DNA of 64,000 bases, taken from NCBI GenBank assembly GCA_009741485.1, contig CM019229.1, forward strand, positions 1,611,314 to 1,675,313, in the 5' to 3' direction. Below are positions 12,501-26,200 of the stretch, one piece after another (position 1 is the first letter of the stretch; each line of letters starts with the position of its first letter). This DNA comes from Malurus cyaneus samueli. Its lineage: Eukaryota; Chordata; Aves; Passeriformes; Maluridae. Made by a program: the position numbers and the translations under genes. The notes under the pieces are model-generated. The model worked only from the letters and a program-made list of their open reading frames with translations, made no database searches and was not told the origin of the DNA.

Positions 12501-15500
12501 CTCCATCAGTGAGCAGCTCGCAGTAAGTGCTGGCTTTTCCTGATTTGAAGCTCGAGTAGGGAAGCTTGTTTGGTTTCACCTTAGCATTGGTAACTGCTGA
12601 GGATAAAGTGAGCATTATGCAAGCAAGACACTGGAATGTTCACTTTACAGCATATTAAGGCCTTGTTTTTAAAGGATTAATGGCTGGACTTGATGGAGAG
12701 GTCCTTTCCAGCCTTAATGATTGTGTGATTGCCAGGAATTGAGGAACCCCAGTCCCAGGTCCTACTCTTAAATGCAGAGACTTTGGCCATGTGGGTGTTC
12801 ACAAGACCGTTATTGTTTGTGATAAATGGGCAAATTTTAAATTGATAACAACGGAATTGGGACATTCAAGGTAGGTTTATATAGGTGAGAAGACTTTGTG
12901 AGTATGCCTCAAGATAGAAAAAGCTGCTAAGCAGCTTCCTGAATTCAAACATTTTCTTATTGCTGTTTTGTGCAGGAATAGATTTTTCTCTGTAGCGACA
13001 ACACTGCCATCACAGAAGAGGATATATAAAAAAAGTCAGATTAACAAATCTTTATGCTACCTTGTGTGCTTGAAGAGTAGATTTTCACACAGCAATTGCA
13101 AACTTGAATCATAATTAAGTCAGATGTTTAGAAGTGTCTGTGTAATACCTGGGCTGAGACAAAGGTAGAGTAACTAAATGTTTCTTTTAGAACCCCGATG
13201 TAGCAAAGGCGAAGCTGATTTCTCGAATGGCCAAAATGGGACAGCCCATGCTGCCTTTCCTTGCTGGGACAACAGGCAGTCAGCTTGACTCCAGTGACTC
13301 AGAAATAGAGGTACCAGTCACAGCAGGGTGACTCTTTTAATGCTTTTTCTACCCTGGGGGTTGCTTCAAGTGGAATTTGTAGCAGTGGCTCTCCCCCTGT
13401 CCAGGCAAAGTCTGCTGTGGTTCTGTGACAGAAAAGTTCAACTGGGCTCATGGGGTAACACCTTCTCAAGTGACCTTGGACTCAGGCTGTTGGCTTGTTC
13501 TTTAGTGTTTCTTTTAATATGCAGAACTCTTTTTTCAGGATCCAAATACTTTGAGAGGGACAACACAGCCAGTGGCTTCAGCCAGACCCTCCCAGCCAGC
13601 TCAGGCAGTTCTGCCCACAGTGTCCACACAAGGTAATGTGCTGGAGAGCTGCTGCACTCACATTCCACTCCATGAGGGCTGTGGGAATTGAGGATTCCTC
13701 TCAGGAACTGAAATATGAACTGATAGCTTCTGATAAGGCTTGCTGATCCACCAGCCACTAATCCATGAAGCACAAAACTGAATCCTTGGAGAGTTTCTTC
13801 ATTGTGGTGTTGTGCTGCTCTGTCACTGTGCACTGAGGTTTCTAGGCTGTGGGATTTGTAAATGGAATGTTACAAATCCTTTCCCAGGGAACAGCTGTTT
13901 TGGGGAATGATGGAAATCCAAGTGAATGGCAGCAGAGGGCTGTCAGCTCTGCAGGGCTGGATGTGCCTGCCCATGATGGAATGGTCACATCAGCTGCTGG
14001 TCAGCTGAGCAGCCCTCAGAGCTGGTCTGAGTCACACTGTGTGTCAATAAACTTCAGAGCTATCTCTGTGTGAATGAACAGAGGTTGTTTAAGTGTAGCT
14101 AGAAGTGGGATTTCTGTGAAAGGTTGCTCTTTTCTTGACCTATTATCACTTGCTTGACTGGATTTAACTTTCACAAGGCTGCAGACAGGCTCTAGTTAAA
14201 TTTTTATCTATTTAGTTGTTTGTGGGGTCTTTTGTTTGTTTTGGGGGTTTTTTTGCCATTTCACATTAGGGGAATTAAACTATTTTGGGTTGCTTTATGG
14301 CATGCTGAATTTATTTCTTCCTTTTCAGTACCTCAAGCATCTGGTGCTGCACCCTCAGTATCTTCTGCTGCTTTAATTCCTGCAACGATCCAGCCCCATT
14401 CCACTCTGCCTGGAGGAGCACAGGGCTTTCAGGTACCACAATGAAATCAAGGAGAATACTGGCATTTCTGTCCTTTTTTCTGAGTCTTATTGTCTTCTCC
14501 ATTGCTGGGAGCAAGGACTTTAACATAAGGGTGAGAATCCAGGCTCTTTGGCATTCTCAGGTTTTCATCACATGCCTCTTGGAATTTAATTAAAAACGAC
14601 TAATTTTCTGCTTAATGGTGGCTCCTTAAAGTTAAACTAAGGCTTTGTTAATATCTGGTTTTGTAGTGGATACAACAAAAAACTTGTCAGTGCATTAGCA
14701 GTGAGCAGTGAAGTTGCACTGAAGTTGTGTTGTGCTTTTTGAGCCTTTTTTAGGAAATAGCCTTGTGTTCAAATTGGCATAACATTGGAGGGAGCTGTTC
14801 ACATGCTGATTTGTGACTCTCACAAATGTTGGATAACATGGTTTTGCTAAAATTTGAATGAAAATGGGAACTAACTAAGCTGTGCTAACTTGAACACCTA
14901 TCTAAGCCTCAAAAGAAGAGTATTACTTTCCTTTCACAATGACTATTGTGTATTTTGACTTTCCAATTCCTTAATTCTTGGGGTTTTTTCTTCCCAAACA
15001 TCATACTTGCTCTTGGGCTTAAAAAAATGTAAAATTCTGAGGTCATAGGGAAATACCAAAACACAGTCTAACCTATTAAACTTGTCCTGCAAGGCATATC
15101 CAGGAATGGCATTTGCTTACCCCCAAACTGCTGCATCTGCTTCTCAGCTCCAGCCTGTGGGTCAGATGTATCCTGCCCCTTACCAAGGTATGTTTTAAAA
15201 GGTACCTGATTCTCAGAGGTTTCTAAATTTTTTTTATTATTTTTTTATATAAAATATATTTGTTATTTAATGTTTTTTTATTACTGCAATACCTGCACTA
15301 AACTGTTTGTAGTGTTGGTTTAGAGCTGTGGTAGAACTGTGCTGTTTGATAAATGCTTATTTTCTAATACCAAATAGAGGCAATCATTTCCCAGTAAATT
15401 CCTGTTACTTACCCACCTATTTCTTACCATACGGAGCTTTGTGCAGTGTGGAAGGGGCTAGAATTTCTGTGCCTTCCCAAGCCTGTGTGTTACTGAAGAA

Positions 15501-18500
15501 ATTCAGTAGCTGGTGCTTCCTGTTATAACTAAAACTGTAATAGTTTTAGGCAGCTCCCTACCTGGCAGGGAAAGAATTGAAGTGTAAAAGGCACAACCTG
15601 TGCATGACTAAAGGCATTTAAAGAACCATTTAAGATATCCCAGTTGGTGAAGTCTTCAGTGTAGCTGAGCATTGCTTGGAGTGTTTTTATCCATGCAGTT
15701 TCAGAAGCTGACCTTCATTCCTGTGCTTTGATTGTGCCTCTTTGTGTGACTCTACTTAGATTGTACCTCTCCTGCTCTGCTGTGTCTGGGGGCTTTGCTC
15801 TTGTTAACCTGAGTGCTCTCAGCTCAAGAATTCCCTGTACTCATCAACCTGCCTCTTCAGGTTATTTGGGAAATACCTACATTATTGATTTTCCAAATAC
15901 CAGGTCCCTTTTATTTCTTGGAAGAGAAATCTCCCTGATGGCAGATTTTGATGGCTGCCAAATTTTTGCTGTGTCTCTGCAGGTATTTCCCCTTGTCACT
16001 ATAAGTCTCTCTGTTTTTTCTCTTCAAGCACCTGGAGATGTCACTTCCTTTTTGATGACAGAAGCTCGGCAACACAACACTGAAATTCGACTGGCAGTGA
16101 GCAAAGTGGTGGATAAAATGGATCACCTGGCTGCCAAGGTATGGCCTGTTCATGACATTTCTGCTCTCCAGGCATAGTGAGAGCAGCTGGCTCTATTTAA
16201 ATGCATTTATTAAGTTTAAGTGATGCAGTAACTGAGTAAAATTCAAATATGATCAGACCTTGAAGTGGCAGCAGTTCAGCCTCTGTGAAAAATCAAAGCT
16301 TGGGCTTGGGGAAAGTCTTGTGTCTTGAATACCATCTGATGCTTTGTTTGAAGTGATTCCCTGCCCTCTGGGAGGTGTCACCCTTGATTCAGCCGCCTTT
16401 TCCCTGAAGCTGGGCAGGATGATCAGTGAAAAGCCTCTTTGCAATGTCTGACTCTGACCTGCACCCATAAATTCATGTCAAATGGCTTAAGAATGGCTCA
16501 TCCCTGCAGGTGGAGGAGCTGAAGAAGCAAAGCACTGCTAACAGCTCCCTGCTGCCTGGCATCTCCTCTGTCACCATGGAAGCTTCCATGATCATGAGCA
16601 ATATCCAGCGCATCATCCAGGTGAGCCTGGCCAGCTTGCTCTGATTTCCACCAGGGGCTGGGGCTCAGACTGTTCTTCCTAATGAGAGCCAATGTCCACT
16701 CACCCACCCACGTGTTCTGGTTTTGGGTGGCCAAAATGAGGATGAGACTCACAATGGTTTCCATCCCTCTTTCCCTCTCCAAAAAGGCTCTTCTCAACAG
16801 TTTGGGGTTTGGGTACTTTCTGAGCCAGAGCTGTTGGGGTTTAATAGGCCTTGGCAGAAGGTTCATGGGGGAGAAGTTCAGCTTCTCAAACCATTATGGA
16901 TTTAACCTTCAGCCTCCATCAGCACAGTTGCACAGCTGAAGTACTGTGCTATAGAAACCACCTGCTTCTGGTATTCACTGCTTAATTTTATGCTTTGAAG
17001 CCTTTCTAAACAGCAGCCTTAAAATCTTTGGGCAAAAAAAGTCAACAAGGCACAACATTGTCTAGATTGTGAATTAGCAGCCACTGTCCTGTGCCAGGAT
17101 TCTGCTAAATGTGTCACGGTGCCTTCCTGGGCTGGTACCACAGCAGGGATGAGCCTCACCACTGTCCTGCAAGCAAAGCTTTAGGAACTGCTGCAAGGAA
17201 ATGTGAGTGAGCTGAATGTTCATGCTGAGCTGTGCTTTAGGAGAACGAGAGACTGAAGCAGGAGATATTTGAGAAGAGCAGTCGCATTGAGGAGCAGAAT
17301 GAGAAGATCAGTGAGTTGATCGAGCGCAACCAGAGGTAAGGGGTGAGAGCCTCGCTGCATTTCCAGACTCTCCAGCTTACACTTGGGCATGGCTGAGGGG
17401 TGTTTGTTAGGAGAGAGCTGTATTCTGGTATTTTTGATTTTTTTATAAGGTATTAAAGGTGAGGGGGATTGCCCCACACCCCTTTGTATGGCTTATCCCC
17501 AAAACTCTGATTTACAGTAAATGTGAATGTGTAAAAGGGGTAAAAATTCCCTCATGCTGTCTTTGAGCAGACTGGCCCTGCTTCTGGGAGTTGCTCTATT
17601 TTTGCTGGATTTTTAGTGAAGTGAATAAATTGTAGGGGTTGTGGTGTCCCTGGTGAAGCTCAGCTGATACCAAGTTATCAAAACTCTTGAGTATGTGATG
17701 AGAACGTTAGGCATTCCTGGAGAGTAAAACACTTCTCCCAGCTGATGAAATCTCTGCTGTGCCAGGCACAGTTCTTCCACCTGAGATCAGCCTCTTGTGC
17801 AGCACAACCTGCAAAACTGGTCACTTGTCATAAATTAGAGAACTTCTGTGCTTTGAAATGTCACTTTTTCTGTCTGAGCTTTAGCTCTGAGTCCTGCATT
17901 TCCAGGAGTGCTAATGGTGTCTCCCTGTTCACAGATACGTGGAGCAGAGTAACCTGCTGATGGAGCAGAGGAACCACTCACTGCAGACAACAAATGAGAA
18001 CACACAGGCAAGAGTGTTGCATGCAGAGCAGGAGAAGGTAATGATGGCATGAATCAAGCCAGGCTTGTTGCACTAAAGCTGAAGCCTTGTTAGTCAAGGC
18101 TTAAAATAGTTTTTTTTTAAAAGGCAACTGCAGTTCTGAGCTTGGTTTTGAGAAAAAAATTGAATATTTTGATGGCTTTTGTGACAAAAGCATCACAGAG
18201 GATATAATCATTTTATGTTGTCTTAATTTTAATATTCTTATCTTGTCAGAAAGTGTGTGATTTATTGTTAACTGTGTAGGTATGTGGCCAGTGTGTTGAG
18301 GAACTGTGTACCACAGGGCTTTTGGGGCTGGAAAAACTTCAGTTATTTAGTTGCACTGACAGTCTCAGGCAGTGTTATTCATTCTGTTTAACTGACATGG
18401 AGTGAATAGAGATATGAGAAAAATTATTTTCTACTGTAGTTTCTTCATTGCACTTTTGTGCTTTTTTTAATGCTAATCAAAAGCTGTTTGTTTCTCCCAG

Positions 18501-21500
18501 TAACACACTGTGCTTTTGTGAAAGGGATTATTGGGAAGTAGCTTTTAAACCAGTGAAATGCATTTCTGCATGGCTGCATATCCTGAGCCATCCCTGTAGC
18601 CAGCCTAGCCCAGGCGTGCTGCTCTGGCTCTGCCATTGCATGGTGCCTGCTCTGCTTTCCCAAGCACTGGCTTCTTAAATTACACCAAGTTCAGTCTTGC
18701 ACTGTGCTCTCCTGCTGAGTTGAGTTTTGAGCTCAAATGGGAGGTGACAAATGCTTCCTTGCATGAGAACCATAATATGGTGCACCTAAAACTGACCAAA
18801 ACTGCAGCTTTCCAAAGTGTGGTGAAGAGCAGAGCAGTGATAATGGTGAGAGCAGTCAGGGAAGGGAGATTGTTTTCCCACCTGCAGCCCATATGTAGGA
18901 GTGTGAGAGATTCTAACCAGGAATAAGTCAGACTGAAATAATAAATTCAATTCCTTTCTCCCAGTGAGGACAGCATCCTGCTTGCATGATAAGTAACATG
19001 GGGAGGGGTCATCTTTCGGAAGTACAAGATCTTTAGGAGTCTTTTGGGCCCCATCTTCAGTAGGATCCCACTGATTGAGCACTCACTGGCCAGGGATGAT
19101 GTTCCATGAAAGGGCTTCAGGCCAGACCAGGAAAGCCCTGACTTGCACTGGGAGAAGATTTCCCCTGGTTTTGTGAGAGAATTGACTTTAACAGGCTGAT
19201 ATTTCTTTCTCTTCCTTTTATCTAACTCAGCTCACCATGTGGCTGTAATCACTGAATCCCCAGGCACAGACAAAACGGGGGAAGAGACTTAGAAGCTGTT
19301 TTATCTGTTGTTTGTTTCCAGACAGGGACTCACCATTTATTTGGTTGTACCCAGGGTCATTGAGGTGTTGGTAACTCACTGTTTTGGGTAATGGATCTTT
19401 GTTCTTGGCAGAGCAAGTCCCAGCTTTAGAATTTGTGTACCATAGGTAATTCCCCCCCTCTCCAGTGCAGGTCACACACAGGACTGGTGTGTAACACACC
19501 CCAAGGGTACCTTTAGTGTCATTCTTTTTACATCAGGCTTCACTACTTTTTTCTGTCTAAGCTTTTACAGTTCTTGGAGTAATTTAAAGGCTTCTCTGGC
19601 TTGCCTTAGGCTCCTGTTATGAAGCATTTTGCTTTTCTGCTGATGAGTGCCTCTGCCTTTCAAGTTGTGTTCTTAACCCTTCCTGTTTCCTGTTGCTGCT
19701 TTCTCTTCCCAGCACATGCTGCCGGTGGAACGGGGCTGGGACCAGGTGAGGCAGTGTCTGCTGACTGTGTAGGTGCTAGATGGTTGTGTCCTAGGTAGTG
19801 CCAGCCCAGCTTCCTCTTGAACTAGAAACTGATTGGCATGAAAAGAATTGTCTCAGAATTTGGATTAGCATGGATCCTTCACTGGGAGAAGGGCTTTGGA
19901 ACTGGCAGTGTCTCCCCACTGGCCCCCTCTTTCTCAGGGAGCCCTTTCCAAGAATTATCTCACACTGCTGCTTGTTCCACTCCCTATGGGAGAGCAGGAT
20001 CATTGTCAGAGCAGGTACAGGGCACCCAGGATTCTTGGTGCCTGAAAGCTGGAGGCTGGAGCTGAGCTGTGGACGTGAAGCATCCTCTGTAGAAACCTGT
20101 CTAGTAACACTTCCTGCCATAGGATTTCCTATTTTAGTTTTCTTTATTTGCCATTAAAGACAGAGGCCAGGGTTAAAATAACCTTTAGATGTGCTTTAGC
20201 TATGCCATGGGGTTTGGTTTTAGCATGCCAGGGGTTAGAGCAGTGGGACATTTATGGAAACGTAAGAGGGAAGCAGATCAGGTTTTATTCTCTCTCTGAA
20301 ACGCTGCCTCCTCTTTTAAATGAGTGGTGGGGTATTCCAGCCCTCCAGGTCAGCACATCCTCATCCTCACCATAGCTGGAAAAATTTTTCTCACAGCTCT
20401 TCTCTGCCAGGAGGTGTTGGTCCTAGTCTGGAGGGAATTCTCTTAGTGGGATAAAGCAGAGAAGAAAAAAAAACAGTTCTCCTGAACTTACCTGTTACAA
20501 GAATGTGAAAAGTCTGTTGGGAATGTCAAAGTAGGCAGAGGTGTGGAAGCTGTCTAGGGATTCCTTGTGCAAGCTCTCTCTTTGCAGAGCATTCTCTGCA
20601 TTTTGTGTGTCACTCACTGAGATTGGGAATGGGACTTTGTGTCTGTCTTGATGCCCTGAGCCCCTGCTAACGTTGTTTACAAGTTGTCTGATGAGCTGTG
20701 CTGGTGCCTGGTTTTAGGTGAATCACTAACTCTAAGCAGTGCTAAATCCAAACAGATCCACAAATGGCTGGGACTGTGCTGGGAAGTGCCAGCCTTGCCC
20801 CGTGGCAGCTGAGGTGACCTCGTGCTGTGTTCTCTGGGGACAGGGCACTCTTTTGGCTGGGCCAAGCCTGTGTTTTAATGGCTCTTCAGTGAATTGTCAG
20901 CTTATGGAAGACAATCAGATGTTGGAGCCCAGGCTTTTTACCCAAATAGCTGTTTGCAGATCCACCAGGCACTGGTACTAGGCTTAAACACATTAAACCT
21001 TTTCAGGAAAACCCACTGAGCTGACACCACTGATGTGGTGATGAGGTTTTTTTGGTGGACTTGTGCAAGTTTCCAGTCAGTGTGGGCAAAAAAGTCATTG
21101 CTGCCTCTTCTATTTGGAGATGTCTTCCCTGATCAGGCCTCCAGTCCTTTTCCAGCTCTTCTGAGAGAACAGTCCTGCTGTTTCCTCACACATCTATTTT
21201 CCCCCTCCCTTTTCCCTGCTCCATTTGTGCTACAGGCCAAGGTTGCAGAAGAGCTGGCAGCTGCCACAGCCCAGGTTTCCCAGCTGCAGCTGGAGCTCAC
21301 TGCCCACCAGAAGAAGGAGATGGACCTGAGGAAGCAGCTCTCCTGTGCTGTGCAGGATGCAGAGAGACAGGAGGCACAGCTCAACAAGCTGCAGGCACAG
21401 GTGGCAGGTGAGGCTGCTTCTGCCTGTGCCCTGAGAGCTCCTTCATGGCTCTTCCTCTTCTTTAGAAGTCACAGATTTTTCTTGTCTTCTGGGGTATCTA

Positions 21501-23179
21501 TTCCTGCATTCCCTAGGATCAGTCACAGGGGATGGAAGAAGGATAGGCATGCACTGAAATGTCTGGAGGATGTGCATCCTTGTTACCACTAAAGGAAGGG
21601 CTGGGATGACTTAACATACAAAACCATTCTGTCCCAGGGATGCCTCTTGGCTTTTCTCTCCAACGCCTTGTAGAGCAGCCAGAGATGTCCCAGGGGATGA
21701 AAAGTTAAGATAAAACCTGAGGTGTTCATTCATTTCCCTGTGCTGAGGCCCCACACTGAATTCTGGAGTCAGTTCTGGGCTCCTCATTGAGGGGCTGGAG
21801 CAATTCCAGGGAACAGCTGGGGAACGGGGCTGGAGCCCCAGAAACAGCTGAAGGAGCTGGGCAAGGGGCTCAGCCTGGAGCAAAGGGGGATCAGGGGGGA
21901 CCTTGTGGCTCTGCACAACTCCCTGACAGGAGGGGACAGCCAGGTGGGTCAGGCTCTGCTCCAGGAAATAGGGACAGGATAAGAGGAAATGGCCTCAAGT
22001 TGTGCCAGTGAAGATTTAGGTTGGATATTGGGAAAAACGGCTTCACAGAAATGGTTGCAAAGCTTTGGAATGGGCTGCTCTTGGTAAATTCTAGTCCCCA
22101 CTGCAGGCACAAGCAGAGTTACTGACTTCCCTCTGCAAGAGGCTCTGCTCCTCCCCAGCAGCCCCCAGATGTCCTCCCCTGAAATGGGAGTAGCACCCAA
22201 ACCCACAGGGAATTGTGATTTGTTTGCAGAGCTCCAAGAAGCCTCTCAGGACACCCAGAGCAGGTTCAAGGCAGAGAAGCAGAGCCGCAAACAGCTGGAC
22301 ATGAAGATTGCAGCCCTGGAGGAAGAGCTGGCAGACCTGAAAGTGGAAAAAGAGACTCTGGAAAAGGTATGTCCAGTGCCAGCAGCAGAGCTGGAGGTTC
22401 CAGTTGTTTACTAACTAAAGGTTCTTGCTTTTAAATATGTAAATTAAGTAAATCTTGACTCATCTGCAGGCTGGGGGATCCTTTGTGCTTATGTGGGTTT
22501 TATTTATTCATGTCTCATCCTAATGTGCTACATTCCTACCTCTGAGATAACCTCAGCTTGATTTCAAGTCCTGCTTAAAGAAGCTCTTTCTGCTCGAGGA
22601 AGAGAAGCTGCTTTGGTGCAGTCTGGCCTGTTCTGTGTTGCAGAATCTTGCAGAGAGGAAGAAGAAATCCCTCTCGGAGAGAGCTCAGGCCGAGGAAGAG
22701 ATGGAAGAAATCCGCAGGTCATACCAGCAGGAGCTGGACAAGCTCCGGCAGCTCCTGAAAAAGGCCCGGACCTCGACTGACCAGGCAGCAGCAGAGCAGG
22801 TGAGGAGTCAGGGGAGCTGCTGCTCCAGGTCTGGAAGGCTTGTGAGAACCCAGAGGTAGGCAATACATGTGAAAATGCTCAGGTAGGGGGAGAATGAAAG
22901 TATTACCTGCTTCAATTTGTGGGTCAGTGTCAAAATGAGGAAAGGAGAGGCATCGAATTGAGCTTGTGGTGGAGAGAAGAATATGGGACTTGTGAGGAGT
23001 GAAAAGTTGTTCAGAAACATGCCAAGAGATGTGAAATCTGAGCCAAACCTTGTGGCCAGCCTGGGGGGCTGAGGCTGGAGCTGAAGTGAGAGGTGTGGGC
23101 AGGAGCTGGTGGCAGCCACAGGGCAGCACTCGGTGTGTGGGTGTCCAGCCTGAGCTTTGCCCTGCTGTGCACACAGATC

Positions 23180-23223
<44 letters not shown>

Positions 23224-26200
23224 TGCTGTGGTCTCTGTTCCAGCTGTCCCTGATCCAGGCAGAGCTGGAGGCACAGTGTGAGGCGCGCTGTGAGCGTGCC
23301 CTGGCCTCGGCCAAGGAGCAGCACGCGCGGCAGTGCCAGGAGCTGTGCGAGCACCGCGACTCCCTGCAGCACCAGCTGGCCCAGCTGGAAGAGAAGGTAA
23401 AGGGTTGTTCCTGATGACTGATAGAGACACTAAATACCAGAAACTGTAACCAACAGTCTGCTCCCCCTGCCTGGGGCTGGATTTTCTCAATTCTTGCCTG
23501 TTATGGAGCTTGATCTCAGCCATGTGCAGTTGTTGTGTTGGGCTGTTGTGAGGGAGGGAGAGCCAAGGTGCTGACAGCCCTGAATTACAGCACCAGCTAC
23601 AGCATCTGCTCATCCTGCACCATTCTGAGTGGCTGTTCCTGAGCAGAGACTGTTTGAAGTGGGTGATACTGCCAGGGGCTGTACCTGCTCTGCTTCTTGT
23701 TTCAGCTCACGGCTCTCAAACAGTCAAAAAAAACAGAGGAGCAAAAATTGTCTGAGGCTCAGCAGCGTTTGGAGGAGCTGGAGCCTGTCCAAGAGAAGGT
23801 AAAGGGGATTGCACAGCTGGGTGGGAACTGGGGTGCAGGGGATACCAGCCTCAGGCTAGGCCAGAATAATGAGGATGGGAGCTCCAGAGTGTGGCAGAGA
23901 AGGGACAATTTCACTGGACTTCCAGCAAACCACAACAGGTGCAGTGATGAGACCCAGCCCTCATTTCACTCAGTGATGCTGCACCCCCCCATTCTTGGTG
24001 GCACTTGAGGAGCTGATCACATAACTGTGACTCCAAGGCTGGTGTCCTTATCTTGGTGCTGTTGCTTTCAGCCAGGTCTTTTGTGACACTATCAAAGCCC
24101 TGCTCAAAACTCCCCTCAGAGTTTGTGGCTCAGTTTGTGGCTCCCCAGGCACGCAGCCAGGAGAGGCTGTGGTGTGAGGAGCTGTTCTGAGGGTGGGTTT
24201 CCCTCGGCAGTACTCAGCCCTGCAGGCAGAGGTGGCGGTGCTGAAGGCTCGCTACGAGGAACGGATCCGAGCCCTGCAGGAGGATCAGGATGGAGCTTCC
24301 CCTGCAGACTTCACTGAACAGGTGAGCTTCACTCTCCAGTACTTCTCCTTCTTAAGCAAATGCTTTTACCTTAGGTTATTTCTCTTTGAAATGACATAAG
24401 AAGGAAAAACAATTTTGTCCACAGAGCACTGTTTGTAGTAACAGTCCACAGAGGAAGAAGGAATGGGATCTTATCCTGGAATCACAGTCACACTCAATGG
24501 TTTGGGTTGGAAGGGACCTTAAGCCCCACCAATTCCACCCCCTGCCATGGGCAGGGACACCTTCCACTGTCCCAGGCTGCTCCAAGCCCCAGTGTTGGGC
24601 ACTGCCAGGGATCCAGGGGCAGCCACAGCTTCTCTGGGCACCCTGTGCCAGGGCCTCCCCACCTTTAGAAGGAGCAATTCCTTCCCAATATCCCATCCAA
24701 CTCTGCCTTCTGGCACTGTTAAACACCTTCCCCTTGTCCTGTCTCTACACACCCTTATAAAGAGCCTCACTGCATCTTCTTACCGCACACTTTGCTGTCT
24801 GTTGTTTCGAGATTTTTTGTTAAAACTTCAGATTTGAGGTTTAGATTTAAAACCTGAAATAAGTAGTAAATGCCAGTCTGCCTTGGCTTTGTGCAGTGTG
24901 CCTCAGTTTGGGAGGGGATTTGGTACATATAGAGTGGTTCTGAATTAAAGTGGCCTGATGTGAGGATTTTAGGTTTAAAAAGTGGATTCTTTGAAAAACC
25001 ACCTGTGTGTGTTTGGATTTATTGTTCCTTTCCCTGGAGAAGTGCTTGATGCTGAGTGCAGTGCTTCACATGCTAATGAATTGCACCTCTGTTTCCTGCC
25101 TTGTTCTTTTGCAGGTCAAGAAGATAATGAATGGTGTATTTCAGTCCCTTCGGGGTGAGTTTGAGCTGGACGAGATGTACAGCGGCAGGACAGTCCTGGG
25201 GCTTGTCATGAACACCATCAAGGTATGACAGTGGTACCAGACACCAGGGGATGGTGTGAGAGGAGAGAGAGAGAGAGAGAACCTTGGGCTAAACCTACCA
25301 ACATGTGATGTGAGACTGAAAGAACTGAAGGGGAATTTGTTGTGGGTAGCAAAGCAGCCTGGCAGCAGGAGATGACACAGAGATCTGTGCTGGTTTGTAT
25401 TTGTGTTCTCTCTGCTCTTTTTCAGACTGTGACACTGCAGCTGCTCAACAGGCAGCAGGAGGAACCAGATCATGGCAGGGAAAATGGAGAATGTGGCACA
25501 GCAGCAGGGAGACAGGAGGGATCACCTGGAGCAAAGATTGAGCACGGAGAGCCCCTGCAGCACAGCCCAGCGCCGGGCACTGCATCCCCAGCTGATCCTG
25601 GGGGAGCAGCCAGAGGCTCCCTGGAGGCTGAGCAGGAAGGGCAGACTGCTCCTCACTCTGCCAGGCCCACACCTCCTGAGGAGGAGCAGGGGACACAGAG
25701 CAGTGAGGTGACTGAAGAAGAGAGGGTCCAGGAGGAGCATCTCCCTGCTGCAGCTGAATCCAGCCTGGATCCTGAGAAAGGGCCTGTCCTTGCAGGCCAG
25801 CCTGTTCCTGGGCTGGAGAGTGTTCCCATCAGCACAGCTGACCCAGAGCATGCTCCCTCTGCAGTGTCTTTGCAGGCAGAAGCTGCAGAAGCTCCTGTTC
25901 CAGAGACCAAGTCAGGAGCAGGGGATGTGGCAGCACCTCCAGCACACCCAGCTGGGGAGCAGAAGGCAGAGGAGGCTGGGGAAGGTTTGGAGCCTCCTCC
26001 CTTAAATGGGGAGGAAGGGAGTGTCACAGACCCATGGGATGGAGCTGCCTCAGAGTCCAGCACAGCAGAGCCAGGCTCAGCTCTCCTGGGAAAGACTCCA
26101 GCACTGCAGGCACCGGGCTCCAGCCCCAAGCACAGAGATTGCAGGTGAGCTGTGCTGCTGGGTGCCAGGGGCAGCTGGGCTGGGGCAGCAGACCCAGGAA

